Positions 23,635-34,787 of a stretch of DNA of 64,000 bases are shown here, one piece after another. The stretch is from the NCBI GenBank assembly GCA_947359465.1, contig OX375873.1:73410278-73474277 (forward strand), given 5' to 3'. The notes beneath the pieces are model-generated. The model searched no databases. It was not told the DNA's origin and saw only the letters and a program-made list of their open reading frames with translations. The stretch's first letter is position 1, and every line of letters begins with the position of its first letter. A program made the translations under genes and the position numbers. The DNA is from Metellina segmentata (taxonomy: Eukaryota > Arthropoda > Arachnida > Araneae > Tetragnathidae).

Positions 23635-24900
23635 TTGATTCATTCTCAACAAGTAGAACTATAAAAGTATGGATCGTTTTAATTTCATTAATTAGAGAAC
23701 AGCCATTAAACTTGCTCATTCCCAAGCCCTCACTCCCCTTAAATTATTGTCACCACATGATACGGAAAATAGACCACCATTAATCTATTCTGTTCTAGTG
23801 ATTTGAAAGGATAATTTCGATATACTCCAATACTACATTCTCTCCCTGGTGACAGGATCAGGAGATATAAAATGCTGAAGAAGTCAAGGAATCCCTATTT
23901 TCTAATTTATTGACGCAAAGTAAGTAGTTCCAAATTCAAAATACTCTATTGAGCTCAGATAGTTTACTAAAAATGGAGTAACCAATAATCAGAAGATATA
24001 GCAATATAATAATGACTTAAAACGAGTAGTTGAGAGTTGACGTCAATAAAAGGCCCAATTAAAAACTCTGATGAGTGCACACCATAGATGTAAAATATAA
24101 CTATTTTTGACAGAGCATTCACGTGACTGCTAATCGACATGTTGGTCACTCTGTTTGAAGCTCCTCTAAGTATCCATGCTCATTCTACTTACTGTCATGC
24201 TAATAAATGAAACTCGTAAATGCTAAATATAAACAGGGTAACAGTTGCGAGTTTTGCTAATTAGCATGACGATAAGTAGACTGAGCATGGATAATGAGAG
24301 GAGCTTCAAACAGCGTGACCAACAAGTCAACTAGCAGTCACGTGAATACTCTGTCGAAAATTCGTCGCGAACTATCGTAAAAATCGTAATATATTCGTTT
24401 GGCAATATACTATCCTATGACAGGGTAGGCGTAAGAAAGCGCATTTCTATAGAGTAGTGACAAAAATGGGAAAATCACCAGACTGCTACTATGTCTCGCG
24501 AACCAATCAGATGATGATCAATATTTAAACGCCTTCTCCCGTCTCATGAACCAATCATATAATGAATGTTCATTCCCTTCCGGCAGACGAAAGTAGTCTA
24601 AGGGTCGTATTACAGCTAGTTTGTTATCCTGGACACATAAAAACGTTACCATTACTCAATATTTTACGTCTCTTCTGTGGTGTACACTCACTCACAGAAA
24701 CAAATAATCTGTTCCCACCACAAATTAAACAACAAGTATTTTTCAACAAATCAGGACATAGATGAATGCGCAATATACGATGATGACATTCTCAACAATT
24801 CAAGCTTTAAAAATATGGATTATTTTAATTTCATTAATTAGCGAAAGACCATTAAACCAGCTCATTCCCAAGCATCTCACACACCCAGCGATTTGTCACG
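23635..24900. repeat. direct repeat pair flanking ~1 kb
   Basis: The segment at about 23635-23760 recurs at 24785-24900: both contain TTTTAATTTCATTAATTAG, CCATTAAAC and GCTCATTCCCAAGC. The foldback element lies between them. Confidence 0.65.
24105..24360. mobile_element. foldback/MITE with ~105-bp arms
   Basis: The left arm (TTGACAGAGCATTCACGTGA onward, about 24107-24209) is the near-exact inverse of the right arm ending TCACGTGAATACTCTGTCGA, with ~45 bp between. No ORF. A clear target duplication was not found. Confidence 0.75.
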
Positions 24901-25659
24901 TCACAACTTGAGGACGAGATTTAGGTGGCTTTACGGGACACCGAACGCGTAATTCCTCAGCGGCGGAGGCGAAAACAATTCGGCCACCGATAATTCCAAC
25001 TCGCATTTTAAAATAATTAACATTCTCTCTCTTATGGAGTCAAAATTTTAATCTTGCATCGACCACCGCCCCTTCCACTGCAATCCCATAATCCCCTCTC
25101 AACCACAGGGTGACGATTGTCCCTAAGCTACTCCTCTGCCAGTAATTATGAGCTGAGTCAAAGACAAACTTTTTAATTACTCCGTAGTTTAAGACCTTTG
25201 TTCAAATATGAGGCGCAGGCGTTTGGGCGGAGAGGATTTGGAGGGATGCGGAGGGAGCCAATTGCCGATCTCTTTCTGCATTAGCGTAGAGGGAGATGAT
25301 TTGGGGAATACATTTATTGTCAACTTGTTTAAAGTATTTAAGAGTGGGGAACAAACGATTGTTTGTATGGTGGGAGATAATAATTGAGTTTATATAATTA
25401 ATCATTTTATTGATTCGTTTGGGTTTTTTTTTAATTGCTGTATACTTATTTTTAGACTTTACGTTTTACATTTTTTATCTGGTATAATAATTACTGTAGA
25501 ACTCCAATCATCAGAACTGTAGTTATCCGTATCACTTTGAGAAAAATAAATCAGTAAATTCCGCATTTTAAAAGGTTCTAATAGGTGAATGATGAAAAGG
25601 AAGAGGACGAGGTGGTCAGTTGAAGAGATAAGAAACATCGTATTCAAAATTCCGGGATG

Positions 25660-25960
25660 TTCTGAGTGCAGTGCAGAGGAACTAGGCGAGTGGCGGACCT
25701 AGGATTGCAAATTCTCCAAATTCTCAGTGCTGATGAACTCATTCAAAGTGTGAGAGAAGAACTCATTGATGACCCGGAAGATGACGACATTGCTACTAAA
25801 CCAGACGCTGGACCGTCAGCTAGTAAGGCCTTTGAGTGCCTTGACACAACGCTAAAATGTATGGAACGTTGACCTGAGTACTACCCTCTACAGCTACTCC
25901 CCGTTAAGCGCATACGAGACTTGGCCGATATGTTCAAGCAGCGATACATTTTAATACAGC
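25660..25960 (+). pseudogene. pogo/CENPB-type transposase C-terminal relic
   Basis: The frame gives ADELIQSVREELIDDPEDDD, then SASKAFECLDTTLKCMER, a stop at 25870, and LPVKRIRDLADMFKQRYI beyond it. An acidic stretch followed by a 'cLdttlkcmE' helix is the usual C-terminus of Tigger/jerky-type DDE_1 transposases. The catalytic core is missing. Confidence 0.65.
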
Positions 25961-26105
25961 ATGCAGGTACAAAATGCAAACAAAATTGCTTTCATAAACA
26001 GTAAATTGCAATGCATGCTAAAGCAAAATTCGTTTTTTTACTAAGAAATAACCTTTTTCTGTGAATTATCCAACTATCCGGATATTTGATTATCCCAATA
26101 GAGTC

Positions 26106-26395
26106 TAGCCGACCAACCGGTGTAGTAGTTAAGGGGTTATTCTCTAGATCGGAAGGTTCCTGGTTCGAATCCGTGTCAGGGCAGGGATGTTTGTAAGCGT
26201 ATGGCGTAGATGCGGCTGGTGCACCTTAAATCTGTCGTGGCTGAATGTCCTCACGTTGGGTGTGTGTGGAAGTTCGGAGAGAGAGGTGCCAGTTCAGATG
26301 TTACCTCGTCATCTGACCGTGGTTCAAAATTACGTGGCAATACACCGAATGGCTTAGGTTGGGACGGTGGTAACTAGTTGAATATTCGGAGGGGG
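26106..26395 (+). repeat. tRNA-derived SINE nested in pogo element
   Basis: A-box-like GTGTAGTAGTTAAGGGG and B box GGTTCGAATCC at tRNA spacing, followed by a body with TGCACCTTAAATCTGTCG and CCTCGTCATCTGACCGTG. Related tails occur at 10.0 and 51.9 kb. The acceptor stem does not pair, so this is not a functional tRNA gene. Confidence 0.75.
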
Positions 26396-26454
26396 GTCTG
26401 GTTGAATAATTCGGATAGTTGGAGTTCTACTGTATTATATTATCATATTTATCA

Positions 26455-26686
26455 TTAACCTTCCTAATATTTGTCTCGACAAGATATCTCGTCATTAGCA
26501 TAACTGACAAGATCATGATGAACGAGGTATCTCGTTTATGAAGATATCGTCATTAGAAGAAACTTAACCAGATCTAGGTCTCGTCATCGTCAAAAATCAG
26601 GTCTTGATCATGAGATATCTCGTTATTCTCAAGTTGGTCTGTTGTTGATTGACGAGATATCAAGTCGAAAACACTTGGAGGGCTAA
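26455..26686. mobile_element. TTAA-bounded palindromic MITE, copy d
   Basis: Starts TTAACCTTCCTAATATTTG and TCTCGACAAGATATCTCGTC; ends TGACGAGATATCAAGTCG and ACTTGGAGGGCTAA. Internal palindrome repeats are separated by ATTAGAAGAAACTTAACCAG-like spacers. This is the clearest example of inverted ends plus an internal minisatellite. Confidence 0.7.
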
Positions 26687-26785
26687 CTAAAAGACCCCTT
26701 TGCATAACATGTACGCTATTCTGTCTTCATTTTATACTGTACCTATTGAAGACAATATCGTTACCCACATTTCATACCTTATTTT

Positions 26786-27081
<296 letters not shown>

Positions 27082-27184
27082 CAATACCTCCAAATCGAAA
27101 ATCGAATAAAATTATCCAAAAATATAAAACTTAATTTCATATTATCTAACGGAAGTAATTCTTAAACCCAAAAAAATGCATGCC

Positions 27185-27990
27185 AACAGGTTGAGAGGAA
27201 TTAGTTGAACTTGCTTATTTAATTATTTTAGTGCTTTAAATTGCTTTGCGGTTGCTTTTAAATTTCGTGTTTTACATTTTCATCTAAAATAAACATAGAA
27301 CTAGTTGTGTTAAATAGAAGACCCGCGTAAAGCATCTACTCTACAGTTTCTTAGTTGTTAGTTTACAAAAAAATATGTAATGGAATTTTACATTGTTTAA
27401 TGGGTGTTAAATCTTAGTTCCAATAAAATGCACGGTAAGAGGTTTCTACTGCGTCATTTTACCATAGTTAACATCTGAATGTCTACTTCAGTTGGATCCC
27501 ATTCACATAATAAAGGTGATTCGGTATGTTTTGACATTAACCCTATTTATGCTTATATTTTCTTTCGTGGGCTTATTTCTAATTACCCGATTTTTCTCAC
27601 TAATTTCTTCAATCTGTAGAAGAATTTCATTCGTGTAGAGATCTTCTGTGTAGTTTAAGCAATATCATGCAGTTCCATGGCTTACATAAAACATGTTAAT
27701 TCAAAGTTTTAAAATTGGCGAATGAATCCCATATTGTTTGATTTTATATTGTTCGCATCCATTCCTGGTATTCGATAATATACAAGTAACACCTATTTAT
27801 GTACGATGTATAGATAGATTGTTTAGAGTGTTTAAGGTTGAATAATGTAGTACATGTATGTTAAGAGAAATTGATTCAATTTATTTAGTTTATTAATTGG
27901 TTTAGTGTTTTTAAATTGTTTCATCGGTGTTTTCAAATTTTATATTTTATATTGTATATTTTTATCAATGATAGACATATAGGAACTGTT
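27185..27990. repeat. diverged direct repeat (~670 bp apart)
   Basis: 27185-27310 and 27860-27985 share the order GAGAGGAATTAGTTGAACTT / TTTAGTGCTTTAAATTG / GTTTTACATTTTCATC with many changes. Confidence 0.45.
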
Positions 27991-27999
27991 TGGGTGGAT

Positions 28000-29120
28000 A
28001 TTCTTTTGTGTACAACTCACAAATTTGACCCCCGAAACCATTAAACCACGTGCTGATCAATATTTTCCCATAATACAACTAAAAACTTTCTAGTCCAGAG
28101 CACTCATCCAAATGCTCACCAGACGTCATTGGTCCAATTTCTAGTTAGGGGAATGATTCTTTATTATTACCTATTTGTTTAATAATTTATTTTTTGTATG
28201 TGAATAATAGTATATAATTCATTAATATTGCTTTGGTAGCGTACAGATGAAATATATTAAGTGTAAAAAACTGTTCTGAGGAAGCAAAGGGTAAAACTGT
28301 CTTCACCATGCCTAAACTCTCTAGCTTCGTTCCTCAATAACAAATCCAACCTTCATTTATAGAAAAATGACTTATCGAACTAGTCTGAAGATCGCCATAT
28401 TTTGGTCAAGAAGAGCTAGAGAACTCATATCTTGAAATTTTGACAGTGTGTGTCACTTGTTAACCTACTAATTATTAGTGTATTTAGTAACCTTTATTTA
28501 CTTACAAAAAGTTCCTTTTTAATTTCTTTATTTCATCCTCTGAATATTTTCTAATGAAGATTTCAAATGTGTCACAAAGTATTGTTAAACTTATTATTTA
28601 TTTATTATTGCGAAGTATTAAAGTTTTTATATGTATAAAAATATATTGAGAAGACTTTAAAATATAATATATATAAATAAGAATGAAGTGTTTGTACATT
28701 CAATATTTTCGACTTAATTCAAGTTTTCCGTCCGCTTTGGACCCTTCCGATGCCAAATCCGTCTTTTACAGGTTTGGTGTCTGTCTGTGAATCTATGAAG
28801 AAACCTTTTCCGGCTCAATTCGGACCAAAGGTTGATTGATAGTTGACCACATTATCTTCAGAGCACACACTCACGGGTCGACCACGTCTACTCCCCGTCG
28901 CACCCATTCCGGGTGGACGAGGGCTTTTCGGACGGCGCGTCACAGGGCCTACTTCTCAAGTTTCTCATTAGAGGCTTTTCCTACCTTCGGCTAATCCGCT
29001 GTGGGTTATAAATAACTCGGTACGGAGGGGTCTGCTTCCACTCGAAGAAGAAGGTGTATGTCTGTCAATCTGTCTGTCTGTATATGTGTGCCCATTGCAC
29101 GTTCACATGGTTTATCCTTT
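28000..29120. other. no recognised element; GC-richer patch 28.75-29.05 kb
   Basis: 28750-29050 is GC-richer than its surroundings and ends with GGGTTATAAATAACTCGG, but no gene or repeat family was recognised. Confidence 0.4.
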
Positions 29121-30040
29121 AACTGCTGTCATGGGTCTCACAGACCCCGAGTCATTTTTGACAGGACGTTTCCACCCCTTAAAGTGAATAATGGTCCCTG
29201 TCCTATTCAGTACCATCCAACTATGTCCAACAAAAGCCACATTCCAAGACTAGTTTGGCCGCCCCAACTATTTCGTGTTTTACACTATTTGAGTTTCCCA
29301 CGTGGTCTCTTAGACCCCTTTATAGCATTTCCGTTCTTGTTGAATGAAATCGTCGGCAAAAGTTCCGCAGGGAACCTGCTTGGCAATCTTCTCTTTCCGA
29401 TGTGCGATACCAGCTGAATGTTGCAAACTTAAAAGTCGCCAGTTGCAGTCAATTATTCAAGAAAACAAACACGAACGATAAGCAGATGGAGACAAATGCA
29501 AGCGAAGCTATTTCTAATATTGTATAAATATCGCCAAAAGAAGTTCAAATAAAAAATATCGCATAGCAGGTGCTCTGCGGAACTTTTGCCAAATCGTGTC
29601 TAAGTAGGAGTATGGAATTTCGGCAAAGAGCCTAAAATGGCTACAAACGTCCTGCAAAATTAGATCCGAAAGCTGAGCCTGAAGAGACTTCGAATCTACT
29701 TTTCGATAACAATGTCATCAAAGTGATCGTCAAATGGACTAATGGCAAAATAAGTTCATGCAGGGAGAAATATTCAAACAAAGAAAGGTATGAATTACGT
29801 GATACAGATGACATTGAGATGAGAGCTTTTCTTGGACTGTTGCTATATTCGGCAGTTTTCAAATCAAATCGTTGATTACTTATTTGCCACTGATGGAACG
29901 GGACGTGAATTTTTTCGATACGTAACATCGAAAGTAAGATTTTTATTACCAGAAAGGAAAGTTTGTTGACAGACAAACTGGCACCCATATCCGAAATTTT
30001 TAACGCTATCATAAAGAACTGTCAAAGAAATTATTCTATT
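29121..30040 (+). pseudogene. piggyBac-like transposase relic
   Basis: Recognisable blocks in shifting frames are NNVIKVIVKWTNGKI, REKYSNKERYEL, DTDDIEMRAFLGLLL (29799-29850), ATDGTGREFFRYV (29886-29925) and DKLAPISEIF (29971-30000). These are the conserved N-terminal half of DDE_Tnp_1_7. The catalytic half is absent. Upstream, TTTAACTGCTG at 29118 followed by GGGTCTCACAGACCCC (29133-29148) may be the left end, and a related GGTCTCTTAGACC is at about 29305. Confidence 0.7.
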
Positions 30041-30138
30041 GGGGAATAATAAGGTAATATACACATGAGTGATATGATTATACACATGAGTGATATGATC
30101 ATACACATGAGTGATATGATAATACACATGAGTTATAA

Positions 30139-30915
30139 GTGTTCTACTAATATTTTGTTATTTTAATTAAAGTTAATGTAAGTTACGATATTGATAGTCA
30201 TATCAACTTATAATGAAATATTTACTTGAGTTTTATTCAAAATTAGATAATTGTTATTCCTTTCTAATCAACACGAATTTTAACCTTTAAAGTACCAAAC
30301 ATTTCCTGATATAAAAAACAATTAATTTTTCGTAGTTACACGGCAGTCCAAGTTCATACTAATTGATATAGGAATAATAAGTGTACTTCTCGATAGTAAA
30401 ATTCTATATGAACTTCCAAGAACTTAATTTTTTTATCTAATATACTATAACTTATTCTCTTATACAATAGTTGCGTTTTTATTTAACCAGTCAACGCTTA
30501 GTGTTTTAACCTTTTTTCTACTAATACATTCAAATTCATGTTACATTCTATTCTTCGATGAAAAATGCGATAGATCTTTTAAAAGCCCGTCAGCTTTAAA
30601 TGTTCTACTAATATTTACTTATCATATCAACTTTGAGCTCTATTCAAAATGGATAGTTGTTATTCCTTCGTAATCAACACGAATTTTTAATTTAAAAGTA
30701 TCAAACATTTTCTGATATGAATGAAAATATTTAGTATTTACACGGCAGTCTAAGTTCAAGCTAATTGATGTAGAAATAATTAGTGCACTTTCCTATTCTA
30801 AAAACCTATGTGAACTTACAAGAACCTAATTTTCTAAACCAATATACCATAACTGATTCCTTATAGAATAGAGGCGTTTTTATTTAACAAGACAACGCTT
30901 AGTGTTTCAAGCCTT
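30139..30915. repeat. tandem duplication (~430-bp unit, diverged)
   Basis: Copy 1 (about 30139-30600) and copy 2 (about 30601-30915) share TGTTATTCCTTTCTAATCAA, CACGAATTTT, TACACGGCAGTCCAAGTTCA and GACAACGCTTAGTGTTT in order. Function unknown. Confidence 0.7.
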
Positions 30916-31249
30916 CATCAGCTACTTTTGTATTTTCCTGGTAACCTGTTCAAAGAGCTACAATTCTACAGCGTCTTCAGAAACGTTAGAAGACCTTGCA
31001 CTAGCATTTGTTGCTCCTCTCACTTGATTAGTTGGCGCACGCATCAAAGTGTTTTCCGCATCACCTCTTGTCCTCATCCATCATTAACAACGTCTCACGT
31101 GACTTGGTGTGAGAATGCGGCCACGCATGCCCCCTTTGTCCGTTTGCCGAATGTCTTTGGTAACGAGAGAGCGCTCCCATGATTCACACCAGACGTATTG
31201 TGTACCAAAGAAAAGGCATGTAAAAACGCGATATACTTTTTTCTTTCGG

Positions 31250-31490
31250 ATTCTCTAGACTGATTCTACCAATTACTGACTGTTGGTTTGTTTCGTCTTA
31301 CTGTCGTTAAAGAGTTAATTTCATTTGCCTTTTGGAGTCACACTCCGAAATCTCTCTACTATCTCTTAGTTTATACTGATTCTACCAATTAATAACTATT
31401 GGCTTGTTTCGTCTTGCTGTCTGAAGAGAGTTAATTTCATTTACCTTTTGGAGTCACTCAAAAATCTCTACTACCTATCAGTTTTTCGAA
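31250..31490. repeat. tandem ~120-bp repeat, 2 copies plus a distant third
   Basis: ACTGATTCTACCAATTA...GTTTCGTCTT...GAGTTAATTTCATTTGCC...TTTTGGAGTCAC occurs at 31258 and 31376, with a third diverged copy at about 32279-32380. Confidence 0.65.
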
Positions 31491-31683
31491 AGCTCTAAAG
31501 ATCAGCTTTAATTTATTTTCTAAACCTTTCAATTTGATCCACTGAGGTATCTCTTCAATTTACGATTGGACGATTTTTCTAATAACAATATTTTTCGTCA
31601 TGTAAGTACTTGGCTGGGCTGAAGGAACTTTTTCCAGCATTATTCAACTCAAGCGCCGGGCAACTTACAAAAATTTGTGTGGG

Positions 31684-31930
31684 TGTTGGATTAAATAAAA
31701 CGACAGGACTGCCTTGTCGTAGTTAGTGCGGTTTATTTGCAGCAATCCTTGACTCTATATACATGAAGGCCGCGACTGAGTCGGATCTCGTTTTTTTCAC
31801 ATAAAGGCATCACATCACACTTTATTTTTCTTACATCCGGGGCTTCCTTAAAATACATCTGCGCAACTTAACTGCGCAGTGGTTGAGGAATCTCGCAAGC
31901 GCCATCTATTGGTCTCTCTCGAAACCAACA
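31684..31930 (-). mobile_element. solo LTR of a retrotransposon
   Basis: On the minus strand it starts TGTTGGTTTCGAGAGAGACC and ends TTTAATCCAACA (TG...CA with a short inverted TGTTGG/CCAACA). Inside are GTATATAGAGTC (TATA-like) and CAAATAAACC (poly-A signal-like). Flanking 5-mers GTGGG and GTTGG differ at one base and may be a decayed target duplication. 247 bp with no internal genes. Confidence 0.65.
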
Positions 31931-31980
31931 GTTGGGTGCTTAAAACATATATGTTATAGTCATCAATATTTTACCGAATT

Positions 31981-32096
31981 TTAATGATAACAAACTCAGA
32001 AAGTTTTTTTCTGAAGACGCGATATATCGTCAGTCAAGATCTGGTCCGTTTTGCTACTGACGAAATACAACCACCAGGTGGGTTAAATAAATAAAA
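31981..32096. mobile_element. TTAA-bounded palindromic MITE, copy e (short)
   Basis: GACGCGATATATCGTC and ACTGACGAAATACAACC with the spacer TCAAGATCTGGTCCG. The right end CCACCAGGTGGGTTAA is at 32081-32096. Confidence 0.55.
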
Positions 32097-32139
32097 ACAT
32101 CCATTTCTCATCCAACGCTCTTAAACCTCTTGACCCTCC

Positions 32140-32280
32140 TAACCCTCCGAGAATTGTGTTATTTCTTTTACCCACATACGTAATGACTAAATAACGAATC
32201 CTATTGGTTGAAAGAATCTTGGGCAATATCGCATTGGTAAACAAGATCAAAACTGATTAGAAGTCATACAGGAAAGAGAC
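32140..32280 (+). mobile_element. TTAA-type MITE family 2, fragment
   Basis: CTAACCCTCCGAGAATT, then CACATACGTAATGACTAAAT, CCTATTGGTTGAAAGAATC and AAGATCAAAACTGATTAG. Same order as the next entry. Confidence 0.5.
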
Positions 32281-32459
32281 TGATTCTATCAATTACGGAA
32301 GATTCGTTTGTATTAGCTTGCTGTCATAAAAAGTTCCTTCCATTTGTTTTCGAAGTTACATTCAGAAGGCTCACTTTTTTGAAAACTCTTAAGAGGAATT
32401 TTCATTTATTTTCTTAAATAAATAAAAACTTACCTTTATATGATATGGTCGAGATTTTC

Positions 32460-32652
32460 CAGTAGTATGTTATTGTTTTTAACTCACAACACACGTAATG
32501 ACTAAATAAGGACACCTATTGGTTGAAAAAATCGTAGGGTAACTGAGAATAATGTATTGAATCAAGAGCAAAATTGGTTAGATGTCGTGCAGGAAAAATT
32601 GTTGGATAGAAGACAGAATGGATATATGAGTGTGAAATCCTCAGGGGGTTAA
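32460..32652 (+). mobile_element. TTAA-type MITE family 2, copy b
   Basis: TTTAACTCACAACACACG, TAATGACTAAATAAGG, CTATTGGTTGAAAAAATC, GGATATATGAGTGTGAAATC, ending CCTCAGGGGGTTAA (TTAA at 32649-32652). Related copies occur at 47.4 and 54.7 kb. Confidence 0.55.
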
Positions 32653-32659
32653 ACTGATT

Positions 32660-34270
32660 GTACTCTTTACTTTCGTAAGTTTACTTCAGGAATTTTTCAC
32701 ACATGGAGTATGGAATTTGAGAATAGGGTCAATTCTGGTCGTGTTCTATTTTATACATGGAACTCCTCATGCCCATTTCCATTATATCCGCGTGTTCATC
32801 ATACTTTCAAAGGCGTCTAAGACTGCTTTTAAGCCTCTGAAAGTATTAACTGATAATCAAGAGTAAGCATCTTATTGTCTATTCTAGCGACAAAGTCTGT
32901 TGCACTCTTTCTATTATTTACTTGTATAAGCAACAGCTGCAAATTTTATCACACCTTATTTTAATTGAAATAATTCAAATAGTTCATTTTTTATTGCAAA
33001 GAATATACTAAACATTTTGTTTGTTTAATCGAAGTAGTGTATATTTTATTCTCTATAGTACTTTGATGTTAAAATTTATTACAAATGTTCTATTAAAGGT
33101 GTATCGTGAAGATATCACGCAACCATACTTAAGAAATAACTGTTGTCAACATTTTATAACCATATCAGTTTCTTCGATGTGGCTACGTTAGACTTATCGG
33201 GACTTTCAAAGCTCAAGTAAGTACATAAGTTTTTGTAAAATAAGAGTCTTCATCAAAATATATTGCAAAACATATATCCACACATTACGCTGCAGTTGTT
33301 GAGTCAGCTGCTTTTGTTAACTAAATGTCCAACATTGAAATTAGTTACAATAAGTTTTGATATGTTAATCATGTATAGCGTTGCACGTCATTGATTTATG
33401 TTGTTCAACGTATGTAATATCTCATGCTATTGTGGTGACCAATATTTCACTTGACACCAATTATTCCATAATGTCAAGTAACAGTTAATTTAGAAGCCCG
33501 AGTTTCTATACTTAATTTTGTATTCAATTTAATTAGTTACCCTAAGCTATTCAATATTAACAACAAAATTTTGCAGCTTGTTACAAGATTTATCTGTTAA
33601 ACAAAACACAGAATATTAATAAAGCAACCAGATATTCCAGGCTTAATTCGCCAACAATGACATTTTACTTAAATATTCATTATAATAGCATACTTTAATT
33701 CATTCATTGCAAGTTTTTTTTGTATTCATTGTATGCTGATTTTCCTCAACTGATTAATCAACTTATACTTGAATTTGCATCCGTATGAACAATTTTCAAA
33801 AGTATTATTTTCATTTCATCCTAATGCAGCGAAACCTTTCTACCATCTGTTATATCGTAACCTAATCCACTTAAGAAACTCATACCTATAATCCATTTAT
33901 GTTTATTCATGATTTGATGCGGATATTTCGGCGCTACCGTGACCCCATGCAATACCAAGTCCTGTAAATTATCTCATGTATCTCATGTATTAGCTTTAAA
34001 ATATAGGGTTCACATATTAAAAGGATTTGTGTATTTCACAGCACCGATTATTTAGTTACTTTTAAATTAACATATTCTAATACTCTGTACTAAACCAAAT
34101 TATTTAAAAGTCAAAAATTATTCGTGATATACGTATACTTAATGCATTTTATAATGTTACTTTATCACGTGAGTTTGTAGCTATTATAACCGATTTCACG
34201 GTGTCTGCTATACAATCTAAAAGCAATGATCATCAAACAAAAATTAGAAATACATGCTTTAAGAGGGGTG
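32660..34270. other. no recognised feature
   Basis: AT-rich sequence before the Tc1-like relic. No motif or repeat recognised. Confidence 0.5.
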
Positions 34271-34289
34271 TGGTCCCCCTATTAAAGTC

Positions 34290-34765
34290 CCTCCCCCGTG
34301 CTGCAATTACACTAGCAAAACTTCGTGGTATACCTTCAACGAGGTTTTGATACAGAGCTATTGGTATCTGTGTCCATTCCTGCTGCCAGAAAGTCGCCAG
34401 CTCAGTTGTAGATTTCAGACGTGGTTCCCTGGTCCGTTAGCCTCGCTCTAACTCGTCCCACAAATGTTCTATTGGGTTTAGGTCGGGACTCTGAGCAGGC
34501 CAAGGAAGACGTTCTACATACATATCTTCCTGCTTGACAGAGGCTGCAACATGACATGGAGTGTTGTCGTCCTGGAAGTAACATTCGTCCATTCCATAAA
34601 ATTCCAAGAGAGTAGGAAGAACCTGATTCTCCAAAATCTTCATGTAGGCGTCGGCGTTCAATTTACCAGGAACAACATGCAAAGGTTCCCAGCCATACCA
34701 CGAAAAATACCTCGAAACAAATAGTCGGATTTTTTGCAAATCCGCTGGCGTACGGTCAATTATTA
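34290..34765 (-). pseudogene. Tc1-like transposase C-terminal relic
   Basis: Minus-strand reading gives YFSWYGWEPLHVVPGKLN, ECYFQDDNTPCHVAASVK (second catalytic Asp) and LPWPAQSPDLNPIEHLWDEL (catalytic Glu). A stop after ELERG and a frame change follow, then LKSTTELATFWQQEWTQIP and FASVIAARGG, which complete a normal Tc1 C-terminus. The N-terminal half and the first Asp are absent. Spacing between the second Asp and Glu is 32 residues by my count. Confidence 0.8.
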
Positions 34766-34787
34766 TAGGGTAGTGTGTGTGTATATA

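Larger units (their letters stand above)
25494..26432 (+). mobile_element. pogo-like (Tigger-type) element, degenerate
   Basis: Ends CTGTAGAACTCCAA on the left and the inverse of CAGTAGAACTCCAACTATCC on the right, each flanked by TA (25492-25493 and 26433-26434). This matches the CAGT...TA pogo pattern. It contains a transposase tail relic and a nested SINE. Confidence 0.75.

Noticed and set aside
26106..26200. Functional tRNA gene
   Set aside because: A and B boxes are present, but there is no paired acceptor stem and a SINE body follows. The other tRNA-like stretches (13.7, 23.4, 45.5, 55.7, 60.7 kb) are similar.
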